Shown: positions 36,122 to 45,792, counted from the first letter of the stretch. The stretch is DNA of 64,000 nt from Pseudoalteromonas rubra (GCF_000238295.3 NZ_AHCD03000035.1:1116001-1180000); one strand, 5' to 3'. The notes: generated by a model from the sequence alone, not told the origin. Made by a program: numbers and translations.

Positions 36122-38191
36122 ATGACGCGCTCGTCATTCAACAAAACGTTTGCACTGTCGCCTATCATGCTTTGCATCGCACTGCAGGCACAAGCAAACA
36201 CCAGCACAGACATGGAACACATCGAAGTGCATTATAAACGCAGCTCAATTACCTCTGAGATCACAGAAGACACGGAAAAGCTCATCGAAATGCCAGGTGC
36301 TATGGGCGACCCGCTACGGGCTGTGTATGCACTACCAGGAGTGGTTGCGGCTGGCGGCTCAATGAGTGAACCGGCCGTGCGTGGCTCAAGCCCCAGTGAT
36401 AACATGTTCGAAGTGGACTTTATGCCTGCGGGTTATATTTTCCATGATTTTGGCAGTTCAATATTTAACCGCTATATCATTCAGGATTTCCAGCTCTACT
36501 CTGCGGGCTACGGCAGCAGCTACAGTAATGCAACGGGCGCAGTCTTTGACGTAACGCTTCGTAATCCCAAGTATCAGCCAATCACCACTACGCTGGACCT
36601 GACCATGTTCAACGCTGGCGTGTTTGTGGAAGGCCAGCTCAGCGACAGTACGGCTTTCTATGTATCGGGGCGAAAAAGTACCCTCCCCCTGTTCTTTGAA
36701 GAAGGCGAAGAACTCGAAGATGAAGATGGCGAGCCAACCGGCGTCACCATCAATGATGCTCCGGATGACCATGATTACCAGGGTAAATTCCTGTGGGACA
36801 TCAATGCCAACAATACGCTAACTTTTAACTTTACAGGTGCGGAAGACTCGGCCGCTGCAGGTTTCAATGAACGTTCTGAATTAGCGCAAAAAACACCGGA
36901 GTTCCAGGGCGATGCGCGCTTTATCCGGGAGTTCAATAGCCAGAACGTATTGTGGGACCACTACAATGACAAGTTTCATCTTCGTGTTGGTGTTGGCGCG
37001 CTCGACCATTCAGGCCGACTAGAGTATGGCCGCCGTGCAACCATTTCCAACGGTTATTTTGAAGAAGAATCGGAAAAACAGTACACCTACAAAGCTCGTT
37101 TGAACTATCGTATTAATCCAGCCCACCAACTGGTTGTGGATGCGGCCTATTTTGACAACGAAACAGAATATAGCTACGACACTTTCCAATACTTGTGTAC
37201 TGAACTGGACCCCGATTGCGATCTTAAAAAAGGTGAGCGGATCAGCGGCAAACGGACGATTGATATCGACAGCGGCTTTGTTGGCCTGGCGCATATCTGG
37301 CAACTGAGCGATGACTGGCAAACAGAGCTGGGCGTGCAGAGCCAACACAACAAATACACGGATGAAACCTTCACCTCACCTCGTCTGGCAGTGAGCTACT
37401 TTGTGACTGAAAACAGTATCATTTCGGCCAAGGCAGGACGCTACAATCGCATGCAAAATGTAGAATATATCCTGCCAGAAATAGGTAATCCTAAACTAAA
37501 ATCTCAGGTTGCGGATCACTTTACTCTTGGCTTTAGTCAGGAGCTGGACAACGAATGGAGCTGGTCAGTCGAAGGCTATTACAAAACCATGGACGACCTT
37601 CCTCTGGCCATAGATGACGGACCAAATGCAGATGATTTGTATAACAATGACGTTGAAGGGCGCGCCTACGGTGTGGATCTGCTGATCAACAAGAATAAGA
37701 CCGATAACTGGTATGGCTGGGTGGCTCTGAGCTATGCCAAGAGTGAGCGCACCGACCTCAGCCGCAATATCACCCGGGATTATTACGCTGATACGCCTTT
37801 GGTGTTTAATGCAGTATTCCACTATGAAATCAATGAAAAATGGCAAGGTGGCTTTAACTTTACAGCGCGCAGTGGTCAGGCCTACACGCCGATTGTCGGT
37901 GTCAGAGAAAACCCCGACCACGATGGTCGTTTCTTACCTGTTTATGGCGAACCTTTCTCAGAGCGGTTCAAGGTCTACCACCGCCTGGATATTCGTTTCG
38001 AGCGAAAAACTAAGATATTTGGCAACGATGGCCAGTTAATTTTCGAATTGATGAATGCCTACGGCCAGGAGAACATTGCCTATATCGACCTCGATTACGA
38101 CAGAGTCAAATCGGTTAACGACCTCTATATAGAAGAAGAGGAAGACGATTTCTCTATCCGCCCTTCTATTGGTTTTAGCGTCACTTTCTAA
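36122..38191 (+). CDS. TonB-dependent outer membrane receptor
   Basis: 689 residues. It has a signal peptide (cut near QAQA/NT), a short TonB-box-like IEVHYK, a plug domain (residues ~45-160) and a beta-barrel ending in Phe (GFSVTF), the usual outer membrane sorting end. It is shorter than the receptors at 45.8-55 kb and not in their family. Its ligand is unknown. Two cysteines (LCTELDPDC) in one loop suggest a disulfide outside the cell. Confidence 0.88.
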   Translation: MTRSSFNKTFALSPIMLCIALQAQANTSTDMEHIEVHYKRSSITSEITEDTEKLIEMPGAMGDPLRAVYALPGVVAAGGSMSEPAVRGSSPSDNMFEVDFMPAGYIFHDFGSSIFNRYIIQDFQLYSAGYGSSYSNATGAVFDVTLRNPKYQPITTTLDLTMFNAGVFVEGQLSDSTAFYVSGRKSTLPLFFEEGEELEDEDGEPTGVTINDAPDDHDYQGKFLWDINANNTLTFNFTGAEDSAAAGFNERSELAQKTPEFQGDARFIREFNSQNVLWDHYNDKFHLRVGVGALDHSGRLEYGRRATISNGYFEEESEKQYTYKARLNYRINPAHQLVVDAAYFDNETEYSYDTFQYLCTELDPDCDLKKGERISGKRTIDIDSGFVGLAHIWQLSDDWQTELGVQSQHNKYTDETFTSPRLAVSYFVTENSIISAKAGRYNRMQNVEYILPEIGNPKLKSQVADHFTLGFSQELDNEWSWSVEGYYKTMDDLPLAIDDGPNADDLYNNDVEGRAYGVDLLINKNKTDNWYGWVALSYAKSERTDLSRNITRDYYADTPLVFNAVFHYEINEKWQGGFNFTARSGQAYTPIVGVRENPDHDGRFLPVYGEPFSERFKVYHRLDIRFERKTKIFGNDGQLIFELMNAYGQENIAYIDLDYDRVKSVNDLYIEEEEDDFSIRPSIGFSVTF

Positions 38192-38290
38192 GCGATTCCC
38201 CTGAAAAGGCCGGGCGCAGACAAATGAGACTTGCGTTTTCGGCCTTCTCCTTGCATGATCTGCGCCTTTGATTGTCCGGAGATCCTGCCC

Positions 38291-38569
38291 ATGCCAAAAG
38301 CCTGCGCTTACCACATTTTAGTTAAAACCGAAAAAGAGTGCCTGGCTATTAAAGCCAAACTTGCCAAAGGCGGCGATTTTAACAAACTGGCCAAACAACA
38401 CTCATTATGTCCATCGAAAAAACGGGGCGGTGATTTAGGCGAGTTCAATAAAGGCGACATGGTGAAAGCATTCGATGACGTGGTCTTTAAAAAGCCATTG
38501 TATGAAGTTCATGGCCCAGTCAAGACCAAGTTCGGTTATCACCTAATTAAAACCGTGTATCGCTCCTGA
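38291..38569 (+). CDS. ppiC: PpiC-type parvulin peptidyl-prolyl isomerase
   Basis: 92 residues from ATG 38291 (an upstream start at 38231 adds an unlikely N-terminus). The parvulin fold is complete in one domain: AYHILVKTEKEC, FNKLAKQHSLCPS, GGDLGEF, and KTKFGYHLI at the end. It is a small cytosolic prolyl isomerase, as in E. coli PpiC of the same length. Confidence 0.92.
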   Translation: MPKACAYHILVKTEKECLAIKAKLAKGGDFNKLAKQHSLCPSKKRGGDLGEFNKGDMVKAFDDVVFKKPLYEVHGPVKTKFGYHLIKTVYRS

Positions 38570-38671
38570 GGCATCATCGGTTTTCTCAATCACTGTCATC
38601 GGTTTTTGGCGGTTTCATTTTGTACGCAGGCCGATATACTGATCATCAAACAAAATGATTTGGAGAAACCG

Positions 38672-38935
38672 ATGTTTACTGTAATTTTTGGCCGTGAAGG
38701 CTGCCCATACTGTGTCCGTGCTAAAGACCTGTCCGAACGTCTGACGACTGAACGTGACGATTTTAAATTTCGCTACATTGACATCATTAAAGAAGGCGTA
38801 AGCAAGGCCGATCTGGAAAAGTCCGCTGGCAAGCCTTGCCCGACGGTACCACAAATTTTTGTTGACCAAAGCCATATTGGCGGATTTACCGAGTTTGAAG
38901 CCTATGCCAAAGAAAATCTGGGCCTGTATCAGTAA
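38672..38935 (+). CDS. grxA: Glutaredoxin 1 (GrxA-type)
   Basis: 87 residues beginning MFTVIFGREGCPYC. The active site CPYC (Cys ~11 and ~14) and the cis-Pro TVPQIFVD motif are intact. It reduces disulfides and ribonucleotide reductase with glutathione. A longer frame from 38606 would add a poor N-terminus; GGAG lies before the ATG at 38672. Confidence 0.93.
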   Translation: MFTVIFGREGCPYCVRAKDLSERLTTERDDFKFRYIDIIKEGVSKADLEKSAGKPCPTVPQIFVDQSHIGGFTEFEAYAKENLGLYQ

Positions 38936-38952
38936 CACAGCCCCCTCATCAG

Positions 38953-38985
38953 TGCCTGAATCACCTTTAAACCGCCATTCAGGCA
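38953..38985 (+). terminator. Hairpin after grxA
   Basis: Perfect 9-bp stem TGCCTGAAT/ATTCAGGCA with a 15-base loop, 18 bases after the grxA stop. It is followed by TGATTTCC, a weak U-tract. Confidence 0.45.
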
Positions 38986-39156
38986 TGATTTCCTCCTAAA
39001 AATAGCCACTTACCAGCCAATTTAACGAGCAAAAAAATAAATAAGTTTATTTTTTGACCAATATCAAACACCTACAAAATTAGTGCCAATTTATGCAAGC
39101 AATTGTTTTTTCTTTGCTGTACAATGCCGCCTCTTTTAACTTGTTGAGGCGCATTA

Positions 39157-40992
39157 ATGTCAGAACCAGTCACGTTTGAATCTTTAGATCTTTCTCCTGC
39201 AATTTTGAAGGCAGTCGAAGAGCTGGGATATCAATCACCTTCTGAGATCCAGGCTCAATGTATACCGTTATTGCTAGAAAGAAAGGACGTGCTGGGACTA
39301 GCGCAGACGGGTACGGGCAAAACGGCGGCGTTCGCGTTGCCGCTATTAAACAATGTTGACGCATCCGTTAAGCAACCACAGATATTAGTATTGACTCCAA
39401 CACGCGAGCTGGCTTTACAGGTCGCGGAAGCCTTCAACCAATACGCTAAATACACCAAAGGTGTTGAAGTATTGGCTCTGTATGGCGGACAAAGCTATGG
39501 CGTGCAGCTAAGCGCACTACGTCGTGGCGCACAAATCATTGTGGCAACACCGGGTCGTTTGATTGACCATATTAACCGTAAGACCATTGATTTGTCGGAT
39601 CTGAAAGCCTTAGTGCTGGACGAAGCCGATGAGATGCTACGCATGGGCTTTATCGATGATGTTGAAAGCATCATGGAAAAAACACCAGTAGAGAAGCAAA
39701 CCTGTTTGTTCTCAGCAACCATGCCAAAGCAGATCCAATCTATTTGTTCTAAGTATTTAGATAACGCAGAGCAAGTAAAAATCACACCACGTAATTCAAC
39801 GGTTGACACCATTGAACAAGTTTACTGGCGTGCAACGACACATAAAAACAAAGCCATCGTACGCTTCTTAGAAGCGGAAGATTACGATGCGTCTATCGTG
39901 TTTGTTCGTACTCGTAACGATACTGTTCAGCTGGCTGAACTACTTGAGCGCGAAGGTTTCTCTGCGGCACCACTTAATGGTGACATGAACCAGCAAGCCC
40001 GTGAGCGCACAGTAGAGCGTCTGAAAAGTGGTCTGTTAGATATCGTTATCGCAACTGACGTTGCTGCACGTGGTCTGGACGTAGATCGTCTGAGCCTGGT
40101 TATCAACTACGATATCCCGCAAGATAGCGAAGCCTATGTTCACCGCATCGGTCGTACAGGTCGTGCTGGCCGTAAAGGTAAAGCTATCCTGTTTGTTAAA
40201 GGTAATGAGCGTTACCTGCTACGTAACATCATGCGCCACACTCGCTCAGACATCGAGCAAGTGGAACTGCCTAACGCGAAAGTTGTTGAGCAAAAGCGTA
40301 TTGAAGCACTACAAAGCAAACTAAGCCTGGCGCTGGATCACAAAGACATTGAGTTCTTCAGTGAAGTGGCACAGGGCATGGCTGAAAAGCTGGAGCTGAC
40401 TCAAACAGAGCTGTCCGCTGCACTACTGTGCCTGGCACAGCAGCAGTCTCCGCTGAAAGTTCAGGAAATCCAGGTACAACGTGAACGTCGTGAACGCGAT
40501 GGTAACCGTGACGGCAACCGCGAGCGTCGTGGCGAACGTGGCGAGCGCAAAGGCAATGCACGTCGCAACACCGGTCCTATGGACACCTATCGTATCGAAG
40601 TAGGTCGTGAACATGGCGTACAGGTGAAGAACATTGTTGGTGCGATTGCCAACGAAGCTGATATCTCAAGCAAGTTTATCGGTGAAATCCGTTTGTTTGA
40701 TGAGCACAGCACAGTGCAACTGCCTCAGGATATGCCTGCAGATACGCTGTCACACTTCCAGAGCGTTTACATTTGTCAGCGCCCAATGAAGATGACCAAG
40801 AGCACGCACCCGGCCGATCAGGGCAACGGTGGTGAGCGTCGTGGTGGCGAACGTCGTTCAGGCGGTCGTGATGAGCGTCGCTTTGAAGGTCGCAATGAAG
40901 GCCGTGGCGATCGCAAGCGCAGCTTTAAAGACCCACGTGGTGACAAGCGTGATAACAGACGCAAAGAGCGTGGTGAGATCAGCTTTTCATAA
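39157..40992 (+). CDS. deaD: DEAD-box RNA helicase DeaD/CsdA
   Basis: 611 residues. Q motif near FESLDLSPAILKAVEELGYQSPSEIQ, Walker A AQTGTGKT, motif II DEAD, motif III SAT, and motif VI HRIGRTGRAGR. A DbpA-like RNA-binding domain follows (~470-550) and Arg/Gly-rich stretches (~445-470 and the end) typical of cold-shock helicases. It probably unwinds rRNA and mRNA in ribosome assembly and cold growth. An ~220 bp leader region precedes it. Confidence 0.95.
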   Translation: MSEPVTFESLDLSPAILKAVEELGYQSPSEIQAQCIPLLLERKDVLGLAQTGTGKTAAFALPLLNNVDASVKQPQILVLTPTRELALQVAEAFNQYAKYTKGVEVLALYGGQSYGVQLSALRRGAQIIVATPGRLIDHINRKTIDLSDLKALVLDEADEMLRMGFIDDVESIMEKTPVEKQTCLFSATMPKQIQSICSKYLDNAEQVKITPRNSTVDTIEQVYWRATTHKNKAIVRFLEAEDYDASIVFVRTRNDTVQLAELLEREGFSAAPLNGDMNQQARERTVERLKSGLLDIVIATDVAARGLDVDRLSLVINYDIPQDSEAYVHRIGRTGRAGRKGKAILFVKGNERYLLRNIMRHTRSDIEQVELPNAKVVEQKRIEALQSKLSLALDHKDIEFFSEVAQGMAEKLELTQTELSAALLCLAQQQSPLKVQEIQVQRERRERDGNRDGNRERRGERGERKGNARRNTGPMDTYRIEVGREHGVQVKNIVGAIANEADISSKFIGEIRLFDEHSTVQLPQDMPADTLSHFQSVYICQRPMKMTKSTHPADQGNGGERRGGERRSGGRDERRFEGRNEGRGDRKRSFKDPRGDKRDNRRKERGEISFS

Positions 40993-41004
40993 TCTGATTT
41001 AGAT

Positions 41005-41036
41005 AAAAAACCGCTTCAGTTGAAGCGGTTTTTTTA
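41005..41036. terminator. Bidirectional terminator between deaD and mtfA-like gene
   Basis: Nine-to-ten-bp stem ACCGCTTCA/TGAAGCGGT around a tiny loop, flanked by six A on the left and seven T on the right, so it serves both converging genes. Confidence 0.9.
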
Positions 41037-41076
41037 TGTCTGAGCTTGATACATCTCAGCCAGGTGACGCACACCA

Positions 41077-41904
41077 CTATTTGATCCAATCACGCGGATC
41101 AAAACGGTAGTAATCGCTCAGCAAATAGAATAACTCCGGATTTTCCTGCTTAAGTTGCAATGGCTTCTCAATAAACGTCTCTGTTATCACCGCAAAGAAC
41201 TCAGCTTCGTTGGTAGCCCCATATTCGTGTACAACATGTGGCATGTGGTAGGCCAATTGCGTTTTTAACTGCTGATACGCCCGCGATAATACCTCTCCCC
41301 ACTTTTTGTAACTCATCCCTTTTGGTAACCGGGGCGTCCCATTAGTCTGGCCTGTCTGTTGATCGAGCTGATGTGCAAATTCATGAAACACCAGATTATG
41401 ACCATCTTCTGGCAAGCGGTTACCCTCAAGCACATCATGCCAGCTCAAGACCAGTGTGCCACCAGGCCAGGATTCGCCCTGCCGCACTACCGTGTGAAAA
41501 CTCACCAGCCCCGCGCTGTCACGATTATTTTGCCCGGCATAATAACTGCTAGGGTATAACAAAATCTCTTTCACATTTGGGTACAGCGGCCAGCGTTGAT
41601 TAAGCACCAGCAAACACGCATCTGCCGCAATGATCAATGCCATAGCCCGGTTGGTTTTCAATCCATCACGGCCAAGCAGCCGCTTTTCGCCTAAAAACCA
41701 CACGATGTGCCGCTCCAGACGGGCCCGATCATGATCAGTCATATTGCGATAAATCGGCATATATCGCAGCAGTACCTGCCTGTCCAGCTCATTTAAAGTT
41801 TGCGCACTATATTTACGCTGCCAGTAAGCACGCTTGATGTCGTCGAGTCGCCAGTAAATGATACAAAATACCACCAGAGCGACGAGTAAACTGATTTCTG
41901 TCAT
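41077..41904 (-). CDS. MtfA-like zinc metallopeptidase (M90)
   Basis: 275 residues. The zinc-binding HEXXH motif is FHEFAHQLDQQTG (~177), with a distal Glu (NEAEFFAVITETF). E. coli MtfA is a cytosolic aminopeptidase that binds the Mlc repressor and affects the glucose PTS. Here the first ~20 residues form a membrane anchor (LLVALVVFCIIYW) that E. coli MtfA lacks, so its site may differ. Activity inferred from family. Confidence 0.85.
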   Translation of the reverse strand: MTEISLLVALVVFCIIYWRLDDIKRAYWQRKYSAQTLNELDRQVLLRYMPIYRNMTDHDRARLERHIVWFLGEKRLLGRDGLKTNRAMALIIAADACLLVLNQRWPLYPNVKEILLYPSSYYAGQNNRDSAGLVSFHTVVRQGESWPGGTLVLSWHDVLEGNRLPEDGHNLVFHEFAHQLDQQTGQTNGTPRLPKGMSYKKWGEVLSRAYQQLKTQLAYHMPHVVHEYGATNEAEFFAVITETFIEKPLQLKQENPELFYLLSDYYRFDPRDWIK

Positions 41905-42018
41905 TGATTAATACGCGTTGATATTTTATTCAGAGATGCGCACCACAGGCAGTCTTTTCAAGCAAGATTTGTTAAAATCCTCAACACTTTAAAAAATATC
42001 TAACAGTATCAAGCCCGT

Positions 42019-44349
42019 ATGTCCTTGCCCATCGAACAGATTAAAGCCCAATTTTGTGATCATTTAGCCGCAGGCAACGTGATTGTTGCTGCCGCCACCG
42101 GCTCAGGAAAATCAACCCAACTCCCCGTCTGGGCCGCCCAGCAAGGCCGGGTCCTGGTGATCCAACCGCGACGTATTGCCTGCACGTCACTGGCTGAATA
42201 CGTCGCCCAGCAACAAAGGTGTAAACTCGGTGAGCAGGTTGGCTATGCCATTCGTTTCGAAGGCGTGTTTAGTGACAACTCGCAAATCGTATTTGTCACA
42301 CCCGGAGTGGCGTTACGCTGGTACTTCGACAATAAGCTAACCGACTTTGACACCGTCATGCTGGATGAATTCCATGAGCGACGCTGGGATATGGACCTGT
42401 TGCTTGCCATGCTGAAACAACAAGCTACGCATCACCTGATTGTGACCTCTGCCACTTTGTCAACGCAGCGGCTGGCCCGCTACCTGGATGCGCCATTACT
42501 GACCTCCAAAGGCAAGATGTTCGACGTGGAAGAGCGGTTTCTTGCCAAAGATATGCGCACTATGCCAAGTAAAGACAATCTCAGTGAAAGAGTTACGGCC
42601 GCCTGCGACTATGCTCTGCAACATACCAGTGGCGACATCCTGGTGTTCCTGCCCGGCAAAGGAGAGATAATCCAGTGTGCCGCTCAATGCAAATCGCTTG
42701 ATGCGCTAATAGTCCCGTTATTTAGTGGCTGTGCGCCGGACGATCAGCAACGCGCTTTGCAACAACAACCCCGACAAAGGATCATTCTGGCTACCAATGT
42801 GGCTGAAACCTCACTGACCATACCCAATATTACCTGCGTGATTGACTCGGGCCTGGAACGACGCACTCATTTAAGAAATGGCAAAACAGTACTCGGTCTG
42901 GATGCAATCGGTAAAGATTCGGCTAAACAACGCCTGGGCCGGGCCGGACGCACTCAGGAAGGCCTCTGTCTGCGTCTGTACGGGCAATATGCACCGCTCA
43001 TAGACAGTACCCCACCAGAAATACACAGAGAGGCTCTCACAGAGCTAGTATTGGCAGCTGGCTGTGCCACCGAGGGGATAGACACACTCAGTTTTATCGA
43101 CCCCCTGCCTGCCAGCTCCGGGCAACGCGCACGCGACCTGCTCAGGAAAATAGGTGCACTGGACGAACATAGCCGTGCAACCGACCTTGGCAGACAGCTT
43201 TATCCCTTACCCATCGATGTCGAACTGGGCCATCTCATAACCTGTATGCCGGATAACCGTCTGCGTCAGGCGATGATCGATGCAGTGGCCGTTATGTCGG
43301 TACCGGCACGCGTATATCGGTTGCCAGCGCAAACGGAGCAACTCGAAGCACTCAGTAAAGCACTGCCCCACAACTGCGACCTGGAATTGGTGATTGCACT
43401 ACTGCGTGGAAAAGCCCCTGGCGTACTGACTGAAGACGAGGCCATTCGTGAAGCCAGACAATTCAGCCAGCAACTCAGAGAAACCTTTTCGTTACCACCA
43501 CTGGATAAAGCTGCCAGTTATGACAGAGATGCGCTACTGTGCGCTATTGCCTCTGCCCGCCCGGACTGGTTGTTTATTAAAAAGGATAACCGTCGCGGTG
43601 GTTTTGGTAATGGTTACAGTGAAGTGGTGCCAGCAAAAGAATCACGCATCTGTGACACTAGTGAAGCTATCCTGGTGTTAGATACCTATGCTCTGGCCGG
43701 AAAAGGTGTAAAGCAGGCAACCACTTTGGCTACCCTGGCAGCGCCTGTTTCGCGTGCATTGATCTCCCAATATGCACCAACAAACATCAGCCTTGAGCAG
43801 GCTTATCTGGAAGACGGCACGATATGGGCTGAGCTGACACATAGCTATGCGGGGACAGTACTAGCGCGTCAACAGCAGCTTGCTGAAGGACCGCATCTGA
43901 TCCCTGCGTGTGTGAAACTGATCGAGCAAGCGCAGCTCTTCGATGGCGTCTGGCAACAAGTCAATACTATGCTGGACTACCAACACCTTTACCATCAGCA
44001 TGAGCAAAGTGACTTACCGGTACTCCCCAGCGCAATCCAATGGCTAACACAAACCCTCATGGATTTAGGCATTGAAACACAGGATGACCTTGAATTAATT
44101 GAGGCACAGGATTTGTTTTATTTACCGCTAGAGACCTGGATTATTGAACCCTTTATGGAGAAGTACCCGCTAAAAGTCACTTTGCCTGAACTGACCATGC
44201 TGGTCACTTACAGCTTTACCGCCAAGCGTATTACCCTCGAATATGTGCATGGTGATCGCAAAGATGCGCCAAAGCGCTGGGAACTCCCTGCCTGGGCAGG
44301 ATTTAAGATACGCTATAAAAAAGCCAGTAAAGTGGTGGATGTGAGGTAA
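42019..44349 (+). CDS. hrpB: ATP-dependent helicase HrpB
   Basis: 776 residues. Walker A AATGSGKSTQLP, motif II DEFHE (in place of DEAH), SATL, motif V NVAETSLTIP and motif VI QRLGRAGRT; the long C-terminal part is typical of HrpB. It is an RNA/DNA helicase of unclear duty; in E. coli it is dispensable. Length is slightly below the ~809 of E. coli. It ends before a terminator at 44421. Confidence 0.93.
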   Translation: MSLPIEQIKAQFCDHLAAGNVIVAAATGSGKSTQLPVWAAQQGRVLVIQPRRIACTSLAEYVAQQQRCKLGEQVGYAIRFEGVFSDNSQIVFVTPGVALRWYFDNKLTDFDTVMLDEFHERRWDMDLLLAMLKQQATHHLIVTSATLSTQRLARYLDAPLLTSKGKMFDVEERFLAKDMRTMPSKDNLSERVTAACDYALQHTSGDILVFLPGKGEIIQCAAQCKSLDALIVPLFSGCAPDDQQRALQQQPRQRIILATNVAETSLTIPNITCVIDSGLERRTHLRNGKTVLGLDAIGKDSAKQRLGRAGRTQEGLCLRLYGQYAPLIDSTPPEIHREALTELVLAAGCATEGIDTLSFIDPLPASSGQRARDLLRKIGALDEHSRATDLGRQLYPLPIDVELGHLITCMPDNRLRQAMIDAVAVMSVPARVYRLPAQTEQLEALSKALPHNCDLELVIALLRGKAPGVLTEDEAIREARQFSQQLRETFSLPPLDKAASYDRDALLCAIASARPDWLFIKKDNRRGGFGNGYSEVVPAKESRICDTSEAILVLDTYALAGKGVKQATTLATLAAPVSRALISQYAPTNISLEQAYLEDGTIWAELTHSYAGTVLARQQQLAEGPHLIPACVKLIEQAQLFDGVWQQVNTMLDYQHLYHQHEQSDLPVLPSAIQWLTQTLMDLGIETQDDLELIEAQDLFYLPLETWIIEPFMEKYPLKVTLPELTMLVTYSFTAKRITLEYVHGDRKDAPKRWELPAWAGFKIRYKKASKVVDVR

Positions 44350-44420
44350 ATAGTTAAAATCCGACCTAAAATATTACACTACGAGGTTTTAGAGCATCTT
44401 GTAGCACACATCTAAAGCAT

Positions 44421-44457
44421 GCCACTAACGGTAGTTTTACAACCACAGTGGCTTTTT
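44421..44457 (+). terminator. Candidate terminator after hrpB
   Basis: GCCACT/AGTGGC stem with an inner GGT/ACC extension, followed by TTTTTAGTTTT. It begins about 70 bp after the hrpB stop. Confidence 0.6.
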
Positions 44458-44498
44458 AGTTTTAGTAGTTCAGGGCAGAATTTGCCTTGAGTAACGAG

Positions 44499-44532
44499 GT
44501 CAAAAAACCAAGTTTTCACTTGGCTCTTTGAC
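44499..44532 (-). terminator. Terminator of the small lipoprotein pair
   Basis: On the minus strand CCAAG-TGAAAA-CTTGG is followed by TTTTTTG; outer bases GTCAAA/TTTGAC extend the pairing. It lies about 60 bp after the downstream lipoprotein stop. Confidence 0.7.
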
Positions 44533-44592
44533 GTCACTTGAACGTGTTGGTTGTACAAAAAAAACCTGAACTTTTCTATCAGCTGAAAGCTT

Positions 44593-44835
44593 TTAATTTC
44601 CGTCTCCGCCCGTAATCAAACCAACTCTTTGTGAAGTTCGGGCAGACTCCATACCGCGCTTAGCAGCCTCTTCTCTTTCCTTTTTTGTTGAACAATATAC
44701 GTTTGGTATGTTGGAACCCAGACCTGTTACTTGCTTACACCGGTATCCATCATTGCTGGCTGTGCGGTCAGTAGACGTTGAATTACAACCTGAAAGCAAT
44801 GCTATTGTCAGAAGGGAAAGTACTATTCTCATCAT
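44593..44835 (-). CDS. Small lipoprotein, paralogue B
   Basis: About 80 residues from ATG 44835 (a second ATG follows at 44832), with GGAG five to eight bases upstream. Signal peptide with lipobox LSGC. The mature part has YRCKQV, LGSNIP, and YCSTKKER, shared with the gene at 44862, then a charged stretch and a GGDGN end. It is not a family I know. Two cysteines in the mature part may pair. It follows paralogue A in the same direction. Confidence 0.72.
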   Translation of the reverse strand: MMRIVLSLLTIALLSGCNSTSTDRTASNDGYRCKQVTGLGSNIPNVYCSTKKEREEAAKRGMESARTSQRVGLITGGDGN

Positions 44836-44861
44836 TATATCTCCTTTAACTAATTTTAATA

Positions 44862-45101
44862 TCAACCATTTCCGCCACTAATAACACTCGTTTGCCGAGA
44901 GTTTCTTACTGCTTCTTTGGCTTTTTCACGAGCTTCTTGTCTCTCTTTTTTAGTAGAGCAGTAAGTACTCGGTATATTACTACCTAGCGAGCGAACTTGT
45001 TTACAGCGGTAATCAGTACCGGCTGTTTTATCAGACTTTGTAGTACTACATGCACTCATAAGAACCATAGCGAGTATCGAGCAAATCATTTTAAGCTTCA
45101 T
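44862..45101 (-). CDS. Small lipoprotein, paralogue A
   Basis: 79 residues: signal peptide with lipobox MSAC, mature part with YRCKQV, SLGSNIPS, YCSTKKER and a GGNG end. It is about half identical to paralogue B, so the pair arose by tandem duplication long ago. A near-consensus promoter lies upstream (45199-45228) and a terminator follows paralogue B, so the two form a compact two-gene unit. Function unknown; possibly envelope-related. Confidence 0.75.
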   Translation of the reverse strand: MKLKMICSILAMVLMSACSTTKSDKTAGTDYRCKQVRSLGSNIPSTYCSTKKERQEAREKAKEAVRNSRQTSVISGGNG

Positions 45102-45198
45102 ATTTCATCCTTTATCTATATCCCGAAGTGTAAAGCATTAAAACTTTAGCTAAAGCCATGACAAAAAAGACAGCACTAAAATTTAATACTACATACCT

Positions 45199-45228
45199 AA
45201 TATAAATACAAGTAACCCGCGCTGTCAA
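45199..45228 (-). promoter_or_regulatory. Strong sigma-70 promoter of the lipoprotein pair
   Basis: On the minus strand TTGACA (45228-45223), 18 bases, TATATT (45204-45199). It is the best sigma-70 match I noticed in the window, about 100 bp before the lipoprotein ATG. Confidence 0.65.
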
Positions 45229-45727
45229 CATGAGTCACCAAACATTAATTTTTACATAATGAAAATGCATAACTCCCTCTAAATATAACAATGGATTGAG
45301 AGAAACCTACAAAAAAACATAATATTAATTCAAAGGACAAAATCATTAGTCAAATTAGACAAAGAGAGGTGGGTAATGCGAAGTCTGATGTTATCCCGGG
45401 CCAGAGTCCTGAGAGATGCATTTTATCGATAAAAGTGACATGAGACCATAAAGCTGAGTACGACTAACTCTATGTATTGGAGAGAGGAGAATTAAACAAT
45501 AAATAGTTCTAAACTATTTCCAATATAATTAATCTCCATTTTATTAGTCTGGCGTAAATAAAAACAAATTCGTTCAACTGTTTACACCCCCATTTACTGC
45601 CCTAATATCTATATTTCTTTAAGCATTCAATGTAGAACATTGCAATAAACCAGCCAAACAATGCGACCAACCCTTATACCTGTTCGTAGACAGTTTTTTA
45701 TAATTAAAACTTTTTAAAACACGCAGA
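45229..45727. other. AT-rich intergenic stretch without a supported gene
   Basis: About 500 bp, lower in GC than its neighbours, with no open frame that I can support. A purine-rich GAGAGGTGGGTAATG at ~45364 begins only a 16-residue frame. Nothing definite is seen; an RNA gene cannot be ruled out. Confidence 0.4.
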
Positions 45728-45761
45728 TATAAAAATGCCAGTCAGATAACCTGACTGGCAT
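45728..45761 (-). terminator. Terminator of TonB receptor 1
   Basis: Perfect 11-bp stem ATGCCAGTCAG/CTGACTGGCAT with an ATAAC loop; on the minus strand it is followed by TTTTTATA. Confidence 0.9.
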
Positions 45762-45792
45762 AGTGCTTTCGTTAAATGAGCTGTTTAACTCA

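Noticed and set aside
36122..38191. Grouping this receptor with the 45.8-55 kb array
   Set aside because: It is much shorter, lacks the shared N-terminal layout, promoter pattern and CCAGGGAGA context.
45364..45432. ATG with a purine-rich stretch in the AT-rich gap
   Set aside because: It gives only 16 codons before a stop, and no relatives are recognised.
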